Under the pieces are notes generated by a model that was not told where the DNA came from, ran no database searches, and was given only the letters and a program-made list of their open reading frames with translations. The translations under genes and the position numbers were made by a program. Shown here one piece after another: positions 46,228-55,825 of a stretch of 64,000 bases of DNA (position 1 is the first letter of the stretch; every line of letters begins with the position of its first letter). This DNA is from Burkholderia pyrrocinia (lineage in GTDB: Bacteria; Pseudomonadota; Gammaproteobacteria; Burkholderiales; Burkholderiaceae): contig NZ_CP070977.1 in assembly GCF_018417535.1 (NCBI RefSeq), forward strand, positions 1,364,001 through 1,428,000, in the 5' to 3' direction.

Positions 46228-47106
46228 ATGCATCAGAAAAACGAAATATCCCGTCGACATTTTCTCCGGCTGGGCGCCGGCACGATAGGCATCGCACTGG
46301 GGAGCGCGTCGCTTCTGTCGGCATGCGGCGGCGACTCGGTTTCGGTCGCGCCGGTCACGACACCGCGGCTGGGTTCGGCGTCGAACTTTCGCGACACGGG
46401 CGGACCCGACGGAACCGGCTATGTGACGACCAGCGGCGCGACGATGAAGAAAGGCGTGATCTATCGCTCATCCGCGCTTGCATTGTCCGCCGCAGACGTC
46501 GCGACCGTCGGCACGCTGGGCATCAGGCAGGTCTGCGACCTGCGCACGCCTGCCGAGATCAAGACGCAACCGGATGCGACGCTGCCCGGCGCCACCTGGC
46601 AAAACCTCAACGTGCTCGGGGCCGCCAGCATCGACCCGATTCCGACCAGCGGCGCAACCGCGACGGCATTCATGATGGGCATGTACCGGGCGTTCGTGAC
46701 GTCGGACACCGCGCATGCAAGCTATCACGCGCTGTTCTCCGGATTCGCCGAGGCCGGCGAAAACCTGGTCTTTCACTGCACGGCCGGCAAGGATCGCACC
46801 GGCTGGGCGACCGCCGTTCTGCACACGATCCTCGGCCTCTCTCAGCAGACGATTCTCGCCGACTACCTGCTGACTAACGTCTATAGCGCATCCGCAATCG
46901 CCGCCTCTGTCGCCCAGGCTCAAAAGGCCGGCGGGCAAAATTCGGCAGACATGATGACCGCGCTGCAAGGCGCGCACGCCGACTATCTGCAGGCGGCATT
47001 CGATCAGGTCACCGCGTCGTACGGCTCGATGACGTCGTACATCGCCAATGGCCTGCAGATCGACCAGGCGACGCTGAACGCGATCCGGCAGCACATGCTG
47101 GTCTGA
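46228..47106 (+). CDS. Tat-exported tyrosine-protein phosphatase
   Basis: 292 residues. The N-terminus RRHFLRLGAGTIGIALGSAS is a twin-arginine signal with SACGG just after, possibly a lipobox. The phosphatase domain starts with SNFRDTGG (53-59) and has the P-loop HCTAGKDRTG with nucleophile Cys184 and Arg190. This arrangement is that of the MptpB/LipA group of bacterial tyrosine or triple-specificity phosphatases. It should act outside the cytoplasm. No partner kinase is nearby. Confidence 0.9.
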   Translation: MHQKNEISRRHFLRLGAGTIGIALGSASLLSACGGDSVSVAPVTTPRLGSASNFRDTGGPDGTGYVTTSGATMKKGVIYRSSALALSAADVATVGTLGIRQVCDLRTPAEIKTQPDATLPGATWQNLNVLGAASIDPIPTSGATATAFMMGMYRAFVTSDTAHASYHALFSGFAEAGENLVFHCTAGKDRTGWATAVLHTILGLSQQTILADYLLTNVYSASAIAASVAQAQKAGGQNSADMMTALQGAHADYLQAAFDQVTASYGSMTSYIANGLQIDQATLNAIRQHMLV

Positions 47107-47454
47107 TCGGCCCCGCGGGCGGCCACGACGGGGCCGGATCGCACGCTGGTTCCGACTGCATCGGCCGGCGCCTCGCGAAGCCGGTGAAACCCGCGCCGGC
47201 CAAGGCTGGCGGCGGGTTGGCCCGTTCGCCGAGAAACTCATTGGCCGAGGGGCCGCACAAACCGAACGATCGTTTGATCCGGCCGCCTCGCCACCCCGAA
47301 TCCATTGTCCCGCAGCCCGCCCGGTTGCCGCGCCCGACCGCCCGTTGTTTGGTAACGCCGCTCTAGCGCGCTATGACACACTGCACGGCATCGACGCTCG
47401 CGCCGTGCAGTGGCGCGCGCCGCCGTCGATCACGACAAGACATGGAGACAGACG
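47107..47454. other. Gene-free stretch with a terminator-like hairpin
   Basis: About 350 bp. GGCCCCG / CGGGGCC near 47109-47135 follows the phosphatase stop and may terminate it, though no T-run follows. Nothing else is supported. Confidence 0.45.
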
Positions 47455-49665
47455 ATGCGGAATGCGGTCCGGCGCGGCCATCGCTCGCCTTTGGCAATTT
47501 TCGACTGGATTTCCGGCCCGCGACGCGTGGCCACCCCGGTCTCGCACAAGACATCCCGCGTGTTCGGCTGCGGCGCGTTGGCGCTCGCGCTGCTCTGCAC
47601 CGGCTGCGCGGAATCGTCCGCACAGCGCGACGGCAACACGTCGGTCGCGTCGACGAAAATCGAGCGCACCAAAGCCGAACGCCTCTCCCGCGAGCAGCAG
47701 ATCGCGCGGACCGTGCCGTCGGTCGCATCGATCAGTCTCACGCAACCGCGCCCGTTCACGTTGCGCGACTCGGGCCAGAACGGCGCGATGACGTTCCTGC
47801 GCGACGTCGATTTCCGCATCGTCAACAACCTCGGCTTCTTCATCCATCAGTTGTCGGCCACGCTCGTGCCGACGCAGCCCGGCGCGCCGATCGTGTTCGA
47901 CGATCCGACGAGCTTCGAGATCGACGTGCACGAAGGCGCGGTCACGCTCGACAACGCGAAGCTGACCGCCCTCTTCAACACCTATATCTTCGGCTATCGC
48001 AACGCGCCGCTGCGCAAGCTGGCCGTGTCGGCCGGCGACGGCGTGATCCATCTGCAAGGCGAGATGCAGCGCGACGGCTGGGTGCCGTTCTCCCTGACCG
48101 GCACGCTCGCGATCCGCGACGGCAGCCAGCTCGTGTTCCACCCGACCGGCGTGCGCGTGTCGGGCATCAACGCGCAGCCGGTGATGCGCGCGGCCAACGT
48201 GAAGATGGCCGACCTGCTGAAGGTCCAGACGCCGATCGCGAAGCTCGCCGGCGACGATCTCGTGATGTCGGTCGACAAGCTGATGCCGCCGCCGCGCCTG
48301 AAGCTCACGATCATCGCGCTGCGCGTGACGCCGGCCGGCCTCGACCTCGCGCTCGACGACGGCACGCATGCAGGCTTCGCGATGCCTGCGAACGCGCCGC
48401 AGCAGGCGATGGTCATCCGCGGCGGCGACGTGAAGTTCATGCGCTCGATGCCGATGAACGCGGACATCCTGATCGGGCCGGTCGATTCGACGCAGCGCGA
48501 CCAGAATTTCGTGTTCGACCTGTATCACTATCGCGACCAGGTGTCAGCCGGTTACTTCAATTTCGACGAAAGCGGTGCGATGGCAATCCGGATGCCTTCG
48601 TACACGGGGCCGGCCAGCGGCGCGCTGCTCGGCAACGCGGCCGCGCGCCTGAACGACAGTTTCCTCGCCACGCAGCAAAATGCGCTGCGCGACGTGCGCC
48701 AGCACTGGGAAGCCTACGCGCTCGCAGCGGACACCGCGCGGCCCGGCATGCAGAAGGTCGCGATGCGGCGCACGTCGACCGCGCCGTTCAACGAACGGCA
48801 CGTGTCGAACCGCAACCCGACGATCCATCTGCGCAACGTCGACTTCAACCTGTCCGGCGATATCGGCTTTCATGTCGAGGATCTCGACGTCGAACTCGTG
48901 TCGAAGCGTCCCGGCGAGCCCGTCGATCTCGACGATCCGAACCAGTACGACATCCGCATTCTCGGCGGCACGGTTGTCGAGTCGTGGAAGGCGATGTCCG
49001 CGCTCTTCAACAACTATTTGCTCGACTACTCGCCGCGCTCGCTGAACGACCTGCAGCTCAGCGCGGACGGCCAGAACCTGCGCGTCCAGGGCGGCATCAA
49101 GCTGTGGAATCACGTGCCGGGCGTCTGGCTGCCGACCGACATGAAGGGCTCGCTGACGGTGCTCGACGACCGGCACCTCGCGTTCAAGCCGTCCCAGGTG
49201 TCGGTGCTCGGCATTCCGCAGGCGAAGCTGCTGCGCTCGCTCGGCATCGAGCTCGCTTCGCTGACGCCGCTGCAGCGTCGCGGCGCGGAACTACGCGGCG
49301 ACACGCTCGTGCTCGACCAGTACACCGTATTCCCGCCGCCGGTACTGAACGGCAAGCTCGGACTGGCAACGGTCGAGCGCGACGGGCTGCGCCTCACGTT
49401 CCGGCGCGCCTCGGGCGCGCCGGCGCCGAAGCGGCCGCAGATCGATGCGCCGAGCTACATGTGGATGGAAGGCGGCGACATGAAGATGTTCAACGTGCTC
49501 GAACTGAACGTGCGCGCGCTGATCCGGAATTCGGCCGAGGCCGGCCCGATGCGATTCGACCTGTACGGCTATCGCAGCCAGGTCGCGCAGGGCTCGGTGC
49601 GGATGTTGCCGGACGGTACGCTGGTCGTCGACATGGGACAGAAGAATCCGCTCGCGTCACGCTGA
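47455..49665 (+). CDS. Large lipoprotein with two internal repeats, function unknown
   Basis: 736 residues from ATG at 47455. The signal ends in a lipobox (ALLCTGCAESS), so the protein is anchored in the outer or inner membrane facing the periplasm. Two homologous halves follow. Each begins with a VDF...GFF/GFH pattern (FLRDVDFRIVNNLGFFIHQL and HLRNVDFNLSGDIGFHVEDL), passes FDDPTSFEIDVHEGAV / DLDDPNQYDIRILGGTV and ALFNTYIFGY / ALFNNYLLDY, and ends DLYHYRDQVSAGYFNF / DLYGYRSQVAQGSVRM. No named domain was recognised. It ends at a strong terminator. Confidence 0.85.
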   Translation: MRNAVRRGHRSPLAIFDWISGPRRVATPVSHKTSRVFGCGALALALLCTGCAESSAQRDGNTSVASTKIERTKAERLSREQQIARTVPSVASISLTQPRPFTLRDSGQNGAMTFLRDVDFRIVNNLGFFIHQLSATLVPTQPGAPIVFDDPTSFEIDVHEGAVTLDNAKLTALFNTYIFGYRNAPLRKLAVSAGDGVIHLQGEMQRDGWVPFSLTGTLAIRDGSQLVFHPTGVRVSGINAQPVMRAANVKMADLLKVQTPIAKLAGDDLVMSVDKLMPPPRLKLTIIALRVTPAGLDLALDDGTHAGFAMPANAPQQAMVIRGGDVKFMRSMPMNADILIGPVDSTQRDQNFVFDLYHYRDQVSAGYFNFDESGAMAIRMPSYTGPASGALLGNAAARLNDSFLATQQNALRDVRQHWEAYALAADTARPGMQKVAMRRTSTAPFNERHVSNRNPTIHLRNVDFNLSGDIGFHVEDLDVELVSKRPGEPVDLDDPNQYDIRILGGTVVESWKAMSALFNNYLLDYSPRSLNDLQLSADGQNLRVQGGIKLWNHVPGVWLPTDMKGSLTVLDDRHLAFKPSQVSVLGIPQAKLLRSLGIELASLTPLQRRGAELRGDTLVLDQYTVFPPPVLNGKLGLATVERDGLRLTFRRASGAPAPKRPQIDAPSYMWMEGGDMKMFNVLELNVRALIRNSAEAGPMRFDLYGYRSQVAQGSVRMLPDGTLVVDMGQKNPLASR

Positions 49666-49691
49666 TCCGCGGGCGCGACACGCATGAAAAT

Positions 49692-49719
49692 AGCCCGGTG
49701 GCGCTTCGCCAACCGGGCT
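49692..49719 (+). terminator. Intrinsic terminator after the duplicated lipoprotein
   Basis: AGCCCGGT-GGCG stem with CTT loop pairing to CGCC-AACCGGGCT (one bulged A), followed by TTTTC. It lies 26 bp past the stop codon and also faces the merR gene end. Confidence 0.85.
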
Positions 49720-49766
49720 TTTCATTTCATCCTTCGCGCTGCACGTTTGACTCGCAAGACGGTTAC

Positions 49767-50180
49767 TCAGTCGTGCTTCAGTCCGTCGATCACGTCGAGC
49801 AGTGCCTGCCGCAACGCAACGACGTCGACGGTTGCGCCGGGCTTGCCCGGCACACGCGCGTCGGCGGCTTGCATGTCGGGCTCGACCGGTTCCGCCGCGG
49901 CCCGCTGGCCGCCCGGCGAATCGAGCCGGTTGCGCGCACCGTTGATCGTGAACCCCTGCTCGTACAGCAACTCGCGAATCCGCCGGATCAAGAGCACTTC
50001 GTGATGCTGGTAATACCGACGATTGCCGCGCCGCTTCACCGGCCGAAGCTGAGTGAATTCCTGTTCCCAGTAACGCAGCACATGCGGCTTGACCCCGCAC
50101 AGTTCGCTGACTTCACCGATCGTGAAGTAGCGCTTCGCGGGAATCGGAGGCAAGACGACTTTCTCAACCGTGGTGGTCAT
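49767..50180 (-). CDS. MerR-family transcriptional regulator
   Basis: 137 residues. The N-terminal winged helix is AKRYFTIGEVSELCGVKPHVLRYWEQEFTQLRPVKRRGNRRYYQHHEV, followed by a helix RRIRELLYEQGFTINGARNRL. There is no metal-binding cysteine set, as expected for the small MerR proteins found next to ihfA. Its role is unknown. It lies 62 bp after ihfA at the end of the thrS operon. Confidence 0.93.
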   Translation of the reverse strand: MTTTVEKVVLPPIPAKRYFTIGEVSELCGVKPHVLRYWEQEFTQLRPVKRRGNRRYYQHHEVLLIRRIRELLYEQGFTINGARNRLDSPGGQRAAAEPVEPDMQAADARVPGKPGATVDVVALRQALLDVIDGLKHD

Positions 50181-50242
50181 CGTCGGTTAACCGTCGGTAA
50201 AGGGTGCGCGGCGGCCGCGCGGGAAGGTCAGCGCGCGGGGCG

Positions 50243-50638
50243 TTACTCCGCGCCGTTTTCGACCAGCGCCTTCAGCTTCTGGCTCGCGTGGAAGGTTACC
50301 ACCCGGCGGGCCGCGATCGGAATCGCCTCGCCCGTCTTCGGATTGCGGCCCGGACGCTGCGGCTTGTCGCGCAACTGGAAGTTGCCGAACCCCGACAGCT
50401 TGACGCTTTCGCCGTTTTCGAGCGCGTCGCGGATCACTTCGAAAAACGCCTCGACCATGTCCTTCGCTTCACGCTTGTTCAGCCCGACGCTGTCGAACAG
50501 CAGCTCCGCCAGTTCCGCCTTCGTCAGCGTCGGCGTCTCGGTGGACGCCGGCGCCGAAGCGTCGCGGTTCATGGCGCTGCGTTGCGCCGTCAGGAGGGCT
50601 TCGAATTCACTCGAGGTCATGTCGTTCATATCTGCCAT
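50243..50638 (-). CDS. ihfA: Integration host factor alpha subunit
   Basis: 131 residues. The HU/IHF fold starts at [33 protein letters not shown]. It includes [23 protein letters not shown], whose proline at the arm tip intercalates DNA, and ends [14 protein letters not shown] 37-residue N-terminal extension precedes the usual start; an internal ATG (residue 7) could serve. IHF bends DNA in recombination and regulation. Position after pheT is standard. Confidence 0.95.
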   Translation of the reverse strand: MADMNDMTSSEFEALLTAQRSAMNRDASAPASTETPTLTKAELAELLFDSVGLNKREAKDMVEAFFEVIRDALENGESVKLSGFGNFQLRDKPQRPGRNPKTGEAIPIAARRVVTFHASQKLKALVENGAE

Positions 50639-50701
50639 ACAGCGCGTTGAATCAAAACTTACGATCGGGAAAAGCCGCCCGCGAACGGGCGGGCCCTCTC
50701 C

Positions 50702-53131
50702 TTAGCCGCGCAGGCGCGCACCGGCACGAGCCATCCGCTCGACCAGCGTCTGGATCGCCTGATCGACGACCTCGTCCTGTAGCGTGCCAGCCGCGTCCTG
50801 CAGCGTCACGCGGAAGGCAAGGCTCTTCTCGTGCGCGGCGAGACCACCGGAAGTATTTGATTTTGCACGAAATTCGTCGAAGAGTACAACCTTCTGAACG
50901 AATCGGCAGGCCTCTTCGGCAAGCGCCTTCTTCATTTCGTCGAAAAGTGCCTGAACCTCGACCGCCTGATCGACGACAACGGCGATATCGCGACGTACCG
51001 GCGGGAATTTCGACACGTCGGTCGGCGCGGGCAGCGCGCGTGCAATCAGCGCGTCCGCATCGATCTCGAACATCACCGGTGCGTTCGGCAGCTCGTACTT
51101 CTGCATCAGGCGCGGGTGCAGCTCGCCGATCCAGCCGACCGCACGACCATCGACCTCGATCCGCGCGCTGCGGCCCGGATGGAGGGCCGGATGCTCCGCC
51201 TTCACGAAGCGCGCGGCCGCGGGCGCGAGCAGCGCCTCGAGATCACCCTTCACGTCGAAGAAATCGACCGCGCGGGTCGCTGCGCCCCACTGCTCGTCGA
51301 GTGCCGGACCATACGCAAGCGCGCCGACACGCTTCGGCTGCGCATGACCTTCGACCGCCAGCTCACCGGCCTTCACCGACGGATCGGCGAGGAACACGCG
51401 GCCCGACTCGAACACGCGCACGCGATCGGCGCGGCGGTTCAGGTTGTGGCGCAGCACGGCGATCAGGCTGCCGAACAGCGTCGTGCGCATCACCGAAAGC
51501 TGGCTCGCGATCGGGTTCAGCAGCCGGATCGGGTTGTCGTTGCCCGCGAAATCGTGCTCCCACTCCGCATCGACGAAGCTGAAGTTGACGGTTTCCGCAT
51601 AGTCGCGCGCGGCGAGCGCGTGACGGATGTCGTGAATCGAGCGCCGCGTTTCGTTGGTCGCACGCATTTCGCTCGTCGCGACCGGCGGACGCGCGGGGAT
51701 CTTCTCGAAGCCGTAGATACGCGCCACTTCCTCGATCAGGTCTTCCTCGATCTCGATGTCGAAGCGGTGCGACGGCGGCGTAACGAGGAACGCGTCGTCT
51801 TCACGCTCGAACGGCAGGCCGAGGCGCGTGAAGATGCTGGCGATCTCGTCGGCGCCGATCTTCACGCCGATGATGCGGTTCGCGCGCGACACGCGCATCT
51901 TCACCGGCGCGCGCTGTGGCAGGTTCACGGACTGATCGTCGACCGGGCCGGCCTTGCCGCCACAGATCTCCAGAATCAGTTGCGTGATGCGCTCGACGTG
52001 CTCGACGGTCGTCGCGTAATCGACGCCGCGCTCGAAGCGATGCGCCGCATCGGTCGAGAAGTTGTACTTGCGCGCACGGCCGCGGATGCTGTCCGGCCAC
52101 CAGAACGCGGCTTCCAGGTAAATGTTGGTCGTGTCGAGCGTGACAGCCGTGCTGTCGCCGCCCATGATGCCGGCCAGGCTTTCGACCTGGCGGTCGTCCG
52201 AAATCACGCCGACCGTTTCGTCCAGTTCGACCGTGTTGCCATTGAGCAGCTTCAGCGATTCGCCGCGCTTGCCCCAGCGCACCTCGATGCCGCCGTGGAT
52301 CTTGTCGAGATCGAACACGTGCGACGGGCGGCCGAGTTCGAACATCACGTAGTTCGAGATGTCGACGAGCGCGGACACGCTGCGCTGGCCCGAACGCTCG
52401 AGACGCTCGACCATCCATTGCGGCGTCTTCGCGTGCGCGTTCACGCCGCGGATCACGCGACCCGAGAAGCGGCCGCACAGATCGGGCGCAGCGATGCGCA
52501 CCGGCAGCGTTTCGTCGAGCTCGACGCGCACCGGGCGGATGTCGACCGGCGTCAGCGGCACGCCGGTGATCGCAGCCGTCTCGCGCGCGATGCCGAACAC
52601 GGACAGGCAGTCGGCCTTGTTCGGCGTCAGCTTGATTTCGAAGATCGTGTCGTCGAGATTGAGCGTCTCGCGGATGTCCTGACCGACCGGCGTGTCTTCC
52701 GGCAGGATCAGCAGGCCGCCGTGATCCTCGGACAGCTTCAGCTCGCGCGCCGAGCACAGCATCCCCTGGCTCTCCACGCCGCGCAGCTTCGACAGCTTGA
52801 TCGCGAACGGCTTGCCGCCCTCTTCCGCCGGCGGCAGTTCCGCGCCGACCAGCGCGACCGGCACCTTGATGCCGGGCGCCACGTTCGGCGCGCCGCAGAC
52901 GATATTCAGCGTCGCGCCGGTGCCGGCGTCGACCTGGCAGACATTGAGCTTGTCCGCATCCGGATGCTTGACGACTTCGAGCACGCGGCCGACGACGATC
53001 TTCGACGTCGGCGGCGCAGCCTTGCTCAGCGATTCGACTTCGAGCCCCGCCATCGTCAGCGCGTGCGACAGTTCGTCGGTCGTGAGCTGCGGGTCGACAA
53101 AGGTTCTCAACCAGGATTCAGGGAATTGCAT
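50702..53131 (-). CDS. pheT: Phenylalanyl-tRNA synthetase beta subunit
   Basis: An 809-residue subunit that carries the tRNA-binding and editing sites. It has a B1 tRNA-binding (OB) domain with [20 protein letters not shown], a B3/B4 editing region ([27 protein letters not shown]), B5 with [19 protein letters not shown], and the C-terminal ferredoxin-like anticodon-binding domain ([13 protein letters not shown]). It forms an alpha2-beta2 enzyme with pheS, 96 bp upstream. Confidence 0.98.
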   Translation of the reverse strand: MQFPESWLRTFVDPQLTTDELSHALTMAGLEVESLSKAAPPTSKIVVGRVLEVVKHPDADKLNVCQVDAGTGATLNIVCGAPNVAPGIKVPVALVGAELPPAEEGGKPFAIKLSKLRGVESQGMLCSARELKLSEDHGGLLILPEDTPVGQDIRETLNLDDTIFEIKLTPNKADCLSVFGIARETAAITGVPLTPVDIRPVRVELDETLPVRIAAPDLCGRFSGRVIRGVNAHAKTPQWMVERLERSGQRSVSALVDISNYVMFELGRPSHVFDLDKIHGGIEVRWGKRGESLKLLNGNTVELDETVGVISDDRQVESLAGIMGGDSTAVTLDTTNIYLEAAFWWPDSIRGRARKYNFSTDAAHRFERGVDYATTVEHVERITQLILEICGGKAGPVDDQSVNLPQRAPVKMRVSRANRIIGVKIGADEIASIFTRLGLPFEREDDAFLVTPPSHRFDIEIEEDLIEEVARIYGFEKIPARPPVATSEMRATNETRRSIHDIRHALAARDYAETVNFSFVDAEWEHDFAGNDNPIRLLNPIASQLSVMRTTLFGSLIAVLRHNLNRRADRVRVFESGRVFLADPSVKAGELAVEGHAQPKRVGALAYGPALDEQWGAATRAVDFFDVKGDLEALLAPAAARFVKAEHPALHPGRSARIEVDGRAVGWIGELHPRLMQKYELPNAPVMFEIDADALIARALPAPTDVSKFPPVRRDIAVVVDQAVEVQALFDEMKKALAEEACRFVQKVVLFDEFRAKSNTSGGLAAHEKSLAFRVTLQDAAGTLQDEVVDQAIQTLVERMARAGARLRG

Positions 53132-53227
53132 GGATGTCTACGTTCGAAACAGGTTAGATCGACGCCCGGGCCCCGTCGGATCGTCCGTCGGAGCGTGCGC
53201 GGGCACAGGTCGGCGCGGCGAGCGGCG

Positions 53228-54241
53228 TTATGCGAACTGGCGCAGGAAACGCAGGTCGTTCTCGAAGAACAGCCGGAGATCCTGGACGCCGTAGCGCAGC
53301 ATCGTCAGGCGCTCGAGGCCGCTGCCGAACGCGAAGCCGATGTAGCGCTCGGGATCGAGGCCCATGTTGCGAATCACGGTCGGATGCACTTGCCCCGAAC
53401 CGGAGATCTCGAGCCACTTGCCGGCGTTCTTGCCTTGCTCGAACATCATGTCGATCTCGGCCGACGGTTCCGTGAACGGGAAATACGACGGACGGAAGCG
53501 CACGAGGATGTCGTCGCGCTCGAAGAATTTTTTCAGGAAGTCGGTATAGACGCCCTTGAGGTCGGCAAAACTGATGTTTTCGTCGATCCACAGCCCCTCG
53601 ACCTGATTGAACATCGGCGAGTGGGTCGCATCGCTGTCGACGCGATACGTGCGGCCCGGCGCGATCACCTTGATCGGCGGACGGTTCATGCGCGCGTAAC
53701 GCACCTGCATCGGGCTCGTGTGCGTGCGCAGCAGCAACTGGCGGCCGTCGGCGTCCTTGCCTTCGACGTAGAAGGTGTCCTGCATCGAACGCGCCGGATG
53801 GTTCTCCGGGCTGTTCAGCGACGTGAAGTTGTACCAGTCGGTCTCGATTTCGGGACCGTCGGCCACGTCGAAACCGATCGAGCGGAAAATCTGTTCTACA
53901 CGCTCCCACGTGCGCATCACGGGGTGCAGGCTGCCTGCACCCGCGCCGCGGCCCGGCAGCGTCACGTCGATCGCCTCGGCGGCGAGGCGCTGATTCAACA
54001 GCGCGTCGGCCAGCGCCTGGCGACGTGCGGTCAGCGCGGCTTCAACCTGCTGCTTCGCGACGTTGATGCGTGCGCCTTCGGTCTTGCGTGCTTCCGGATC
54101 GAGCTTGCCGAGGCCCTTCAGCAACTCGGTCAGCGCACCCGACTTGCCGAGAAATCGTGCTTTCTCGTTTTCGAGCGTGGTGATGTCGGCAGCCTGTTCG
54201 AAGGACTGCTGCGCGTCGGCGACAATCTGGTCCAGATCCAT
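53228..54241 (-). CDS. pheS: Phenylalanyl-tRNA synthetase alpha subunit
   Basis: 337 residues from ATG at 54241 ([10 protein letters not shown]). Class II motifs are present: motif 1 near [24 protein letters not shown], motif 2 [17 protein letters not shown], and motif 3 [31 protein letters not shown]. The N-terminal coiled coil binds tRNA. It lies about 230 bp after rplT, with a terminator in between. Confidence 0.98.
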   Translation of the reverse strand: MDLDQIVADAQQSFEQAADITTLENEKARFLGKSGALTELLKGLGKLDPEARKTEGARINVAKQQVEAALTARRQALADALLNQRLAAEAIDVTLPGRGAGAGSLHPVMRTWERVEQIFRSIGFDVADGPEIETDWYNFTSLNSPENHPARSMQDTFYVEGKDADGRQLLLRTHTSPMQVRYARMNRPPIKVIAPGRTYRVDSDATHSPMFNQVEGLWIDENISFADLKGVYTDFLKKFFERDDILVRFRPSYFPFTEPSAEIDMMFEQGKNAGKWLEISGSGQVHPTVIRNMGLDPERYIGFAFGSGLERLTMLRYGVQDLRLFFENDLRFLRQFA

Positions 54242-54387
54242 AGATCCCATCATTTCCAACGTCATTCGGTCTTGGCGAGCGAAATCGCCCGTCCAACAAA
54301 AAACGGCCCCCACGCTCTCTTCATTCGCTGCCCCCCGAGGGGGCGATCGGCCCTCTTGGGGCGGCCCAGCGAGGGCCGATAAAAAAA

Positions 54388-54405
54388 GGGGCTCGGAAGA
54401 GCCCC
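54388..54405 (-). terminator. Terminator between rplT and pheS
   Basis: GGGGCTC / GAGCCCC stem with a GGAA loop; on the minus strand it runs into seven T. It follows rplT and would limit read-through into pheS, which may have its own promoter in 54242-54387. Confidence 0.85.
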
Positions 54406-54473
54406 GTTTTCGCTGCAGCGGCCGAAACTACCGGAACATCGCTGCAACTAACCACGCAGTGCTAATTTCGCAA

Positions 54474-54833
54474 TTAGGCTGCAACGGCGGCTTTCACCTG
54501 CTTGACGATCGCAGCAAAAGCAGCCTTGTCGAACACCGCCATGTCGGCCAGCACCTTACGGTCGAGTTCGATCGACGCCTTCTTCAGGCCGTTGATGAAC
54601 ACGCTGTAGGTCATGTCGTGCTGGCGAACTGCCGCGTTGATACGCGTGATCCACAGTGCGCGGAACACACGCTTCTTGTTGCGGCGATCGCGGTACGCGT
54701 ACTGACCAGCGCGCATCACCGCCTGCTTGGCGATGCGGTAGACGTTATTGCGGCGGCCGCGATAACCCTTGGCCAGGTTGATGATCTTCTTGTGGCGGGC
54801 CCGTGCGGTTACCCCACGTTTGACTCGAGGCAT
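54474..54833 (-). CDS. rplT: Ribosomal protein bL20
   Basis: 119 residues, full-length. The basic N-terminus [50 protein letters not shown] is highly conserved; the globular end carries [22 protein letters not shown]. It is an early 50S assembly protein and, in E. coli, an autorepressor of its operon. It lies 30 bp after rpmI. Confidence 0.98.
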
Positions 54834-54863
54834 GTTTCTCTCCTTGGAGTATCGATTGAGGGG

Positions 54864-55061
54864 TTACGCGAACGGGAGCATCGCGCGGACGGAGTTCAGA
54901 TCGGAATCATGAACTGCCGTGGCGCCGCGCAGATGGCGCTTGTTCTTCGTGGTTTTCTTGGTCAGGATGTGGCGCTTGAAGGCTTGACCGCGCTTGACGG
55001 TACCGCCCGGACGCACCACGAAGCGCTTTGCAGCGCTCTTCTTGGTCTTCATCTTAGGCAT
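54864..55061 (-). CDS. rpmI: Ribosomal protein bL35
   Basis: 65 residues from ATG at 55061 ([14 protein letters not shown]), the family start. The segment [30 protein letters not shown] is diagnostic. The gap to infC (190 bp) is larger than elsewhere in the operon and could contain regulatory RNA, but no specific structure was confirmed. Confidence 0.97.
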
Positions 55062-55251
55062 GACGAACAACTCCAGTTTATTAGATGGCGATGGGTGTGC
55101 GGTTGGCTTGCGCCCTTGACCCGCCCTTCGAAACCCAGTCCACTTGTGTACGGCGAACCGCTTGCGCAGCCGCCGTCATTGCTGGCGCGCCGCCCTGACC
55201 GGGCAACGCGCCGAACCACTTCCGAACCTGCGCGCGAAGCGCGCGAGCCCG

Positions 55252-55776
55252 TTACTTCTTTTTCTTCGGCGAGAGCACCATGATCATCTGGCGCCCTTCC
55301 ATCTTCGGCATCTGCTCGACCTGGCCGACTTCATCGAGATCCGTGCGCAGACGCTCGAGCATCCGCATACCGATTTCCTGGTGAGCCATTTCGCGGCCGC
55401 GGAAACGCAACGTGATCTTCGTCTTGTCGCCTTCTTCGAGGAAGCGCACGAGATTGCGGAGCTTGACGTTGTAATCCCCGTCATCGGTACCCGGGCGGAA
55501 CTTGACTTCCTTGACCTGGATGACCTTCTGCTTCAGCTTCGCTTCGTGCTGTTTCTTCGATTCCTGGTACTTGAACTTGCCGTAATCCATCAGACGGCAA
55601 ACCGGGGGAACCGCTTGCGGCGCGATTTCCACCAGGTCAACATCCAGTTCTTCCGATTTACGGAAAGCATCAGCGAGTTTTACGATACCGAGCGGTTCGT
55701 TCTCGAGCCCGACCAGACGCACTTCCGGCGCAGTGATTTCACCGTTGATGCGATGCGACGACTTATCAGTAGCGAT
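55252..55776 (-). CDS. infC: Translation initiation factor IF-3 (ATC start codon)
   Basis: 174 residues. The conserved N-terminus [20 protein letters not shown] is encoded upstream of any ATG or GTG; the first codon is ATC at 55776, with AGAGGAA before it. Non-AUG starts (ATT in E. coli) are a known feature that lets IF-3 control its own translation. The body has [24 protein letters not shown] and the C-terminal ribosome-binding domain [17 protein letters not shown]. It follows thrS by 49 bp. Confidence 0.95.
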   Translation of the reverse strand: MATDKSSHRINGEITAPEVRLVGLENEPLGIVKLADAFRKSEELDVDLVEIAPQAVPPVCRLMDYGKFKYQESKKQHEAKLKQKVIQVKEVKFRPGTDDGDYNVKLRNLVRFLEEGDKTKITLRFRGREMAHQEIGMRMLERLRTDLDEVGQVEQMPKMEGRQMIMVLSPKKKK

Positions 55777-55825
55777 GTTACGTTTCCTCTAAAAATTAAA
55801 AAAACGAGCCGCGCTGCCAGGGCGG

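Noticed and set aside
47373..50705. 1110-codon plus-strand frame across the duplicated lipoprotein, merR and ihfA
   Set aside because: It runs over a terminator and through three better-supported genes in another frame; its composition is Arg-rich shadow sequence.
51116..54382. 1088-codon plus-strand frame opposite pheT and pheS
   Set aside because: Antisense shadow of two tRNA synthetase genes with no recognisable motif.
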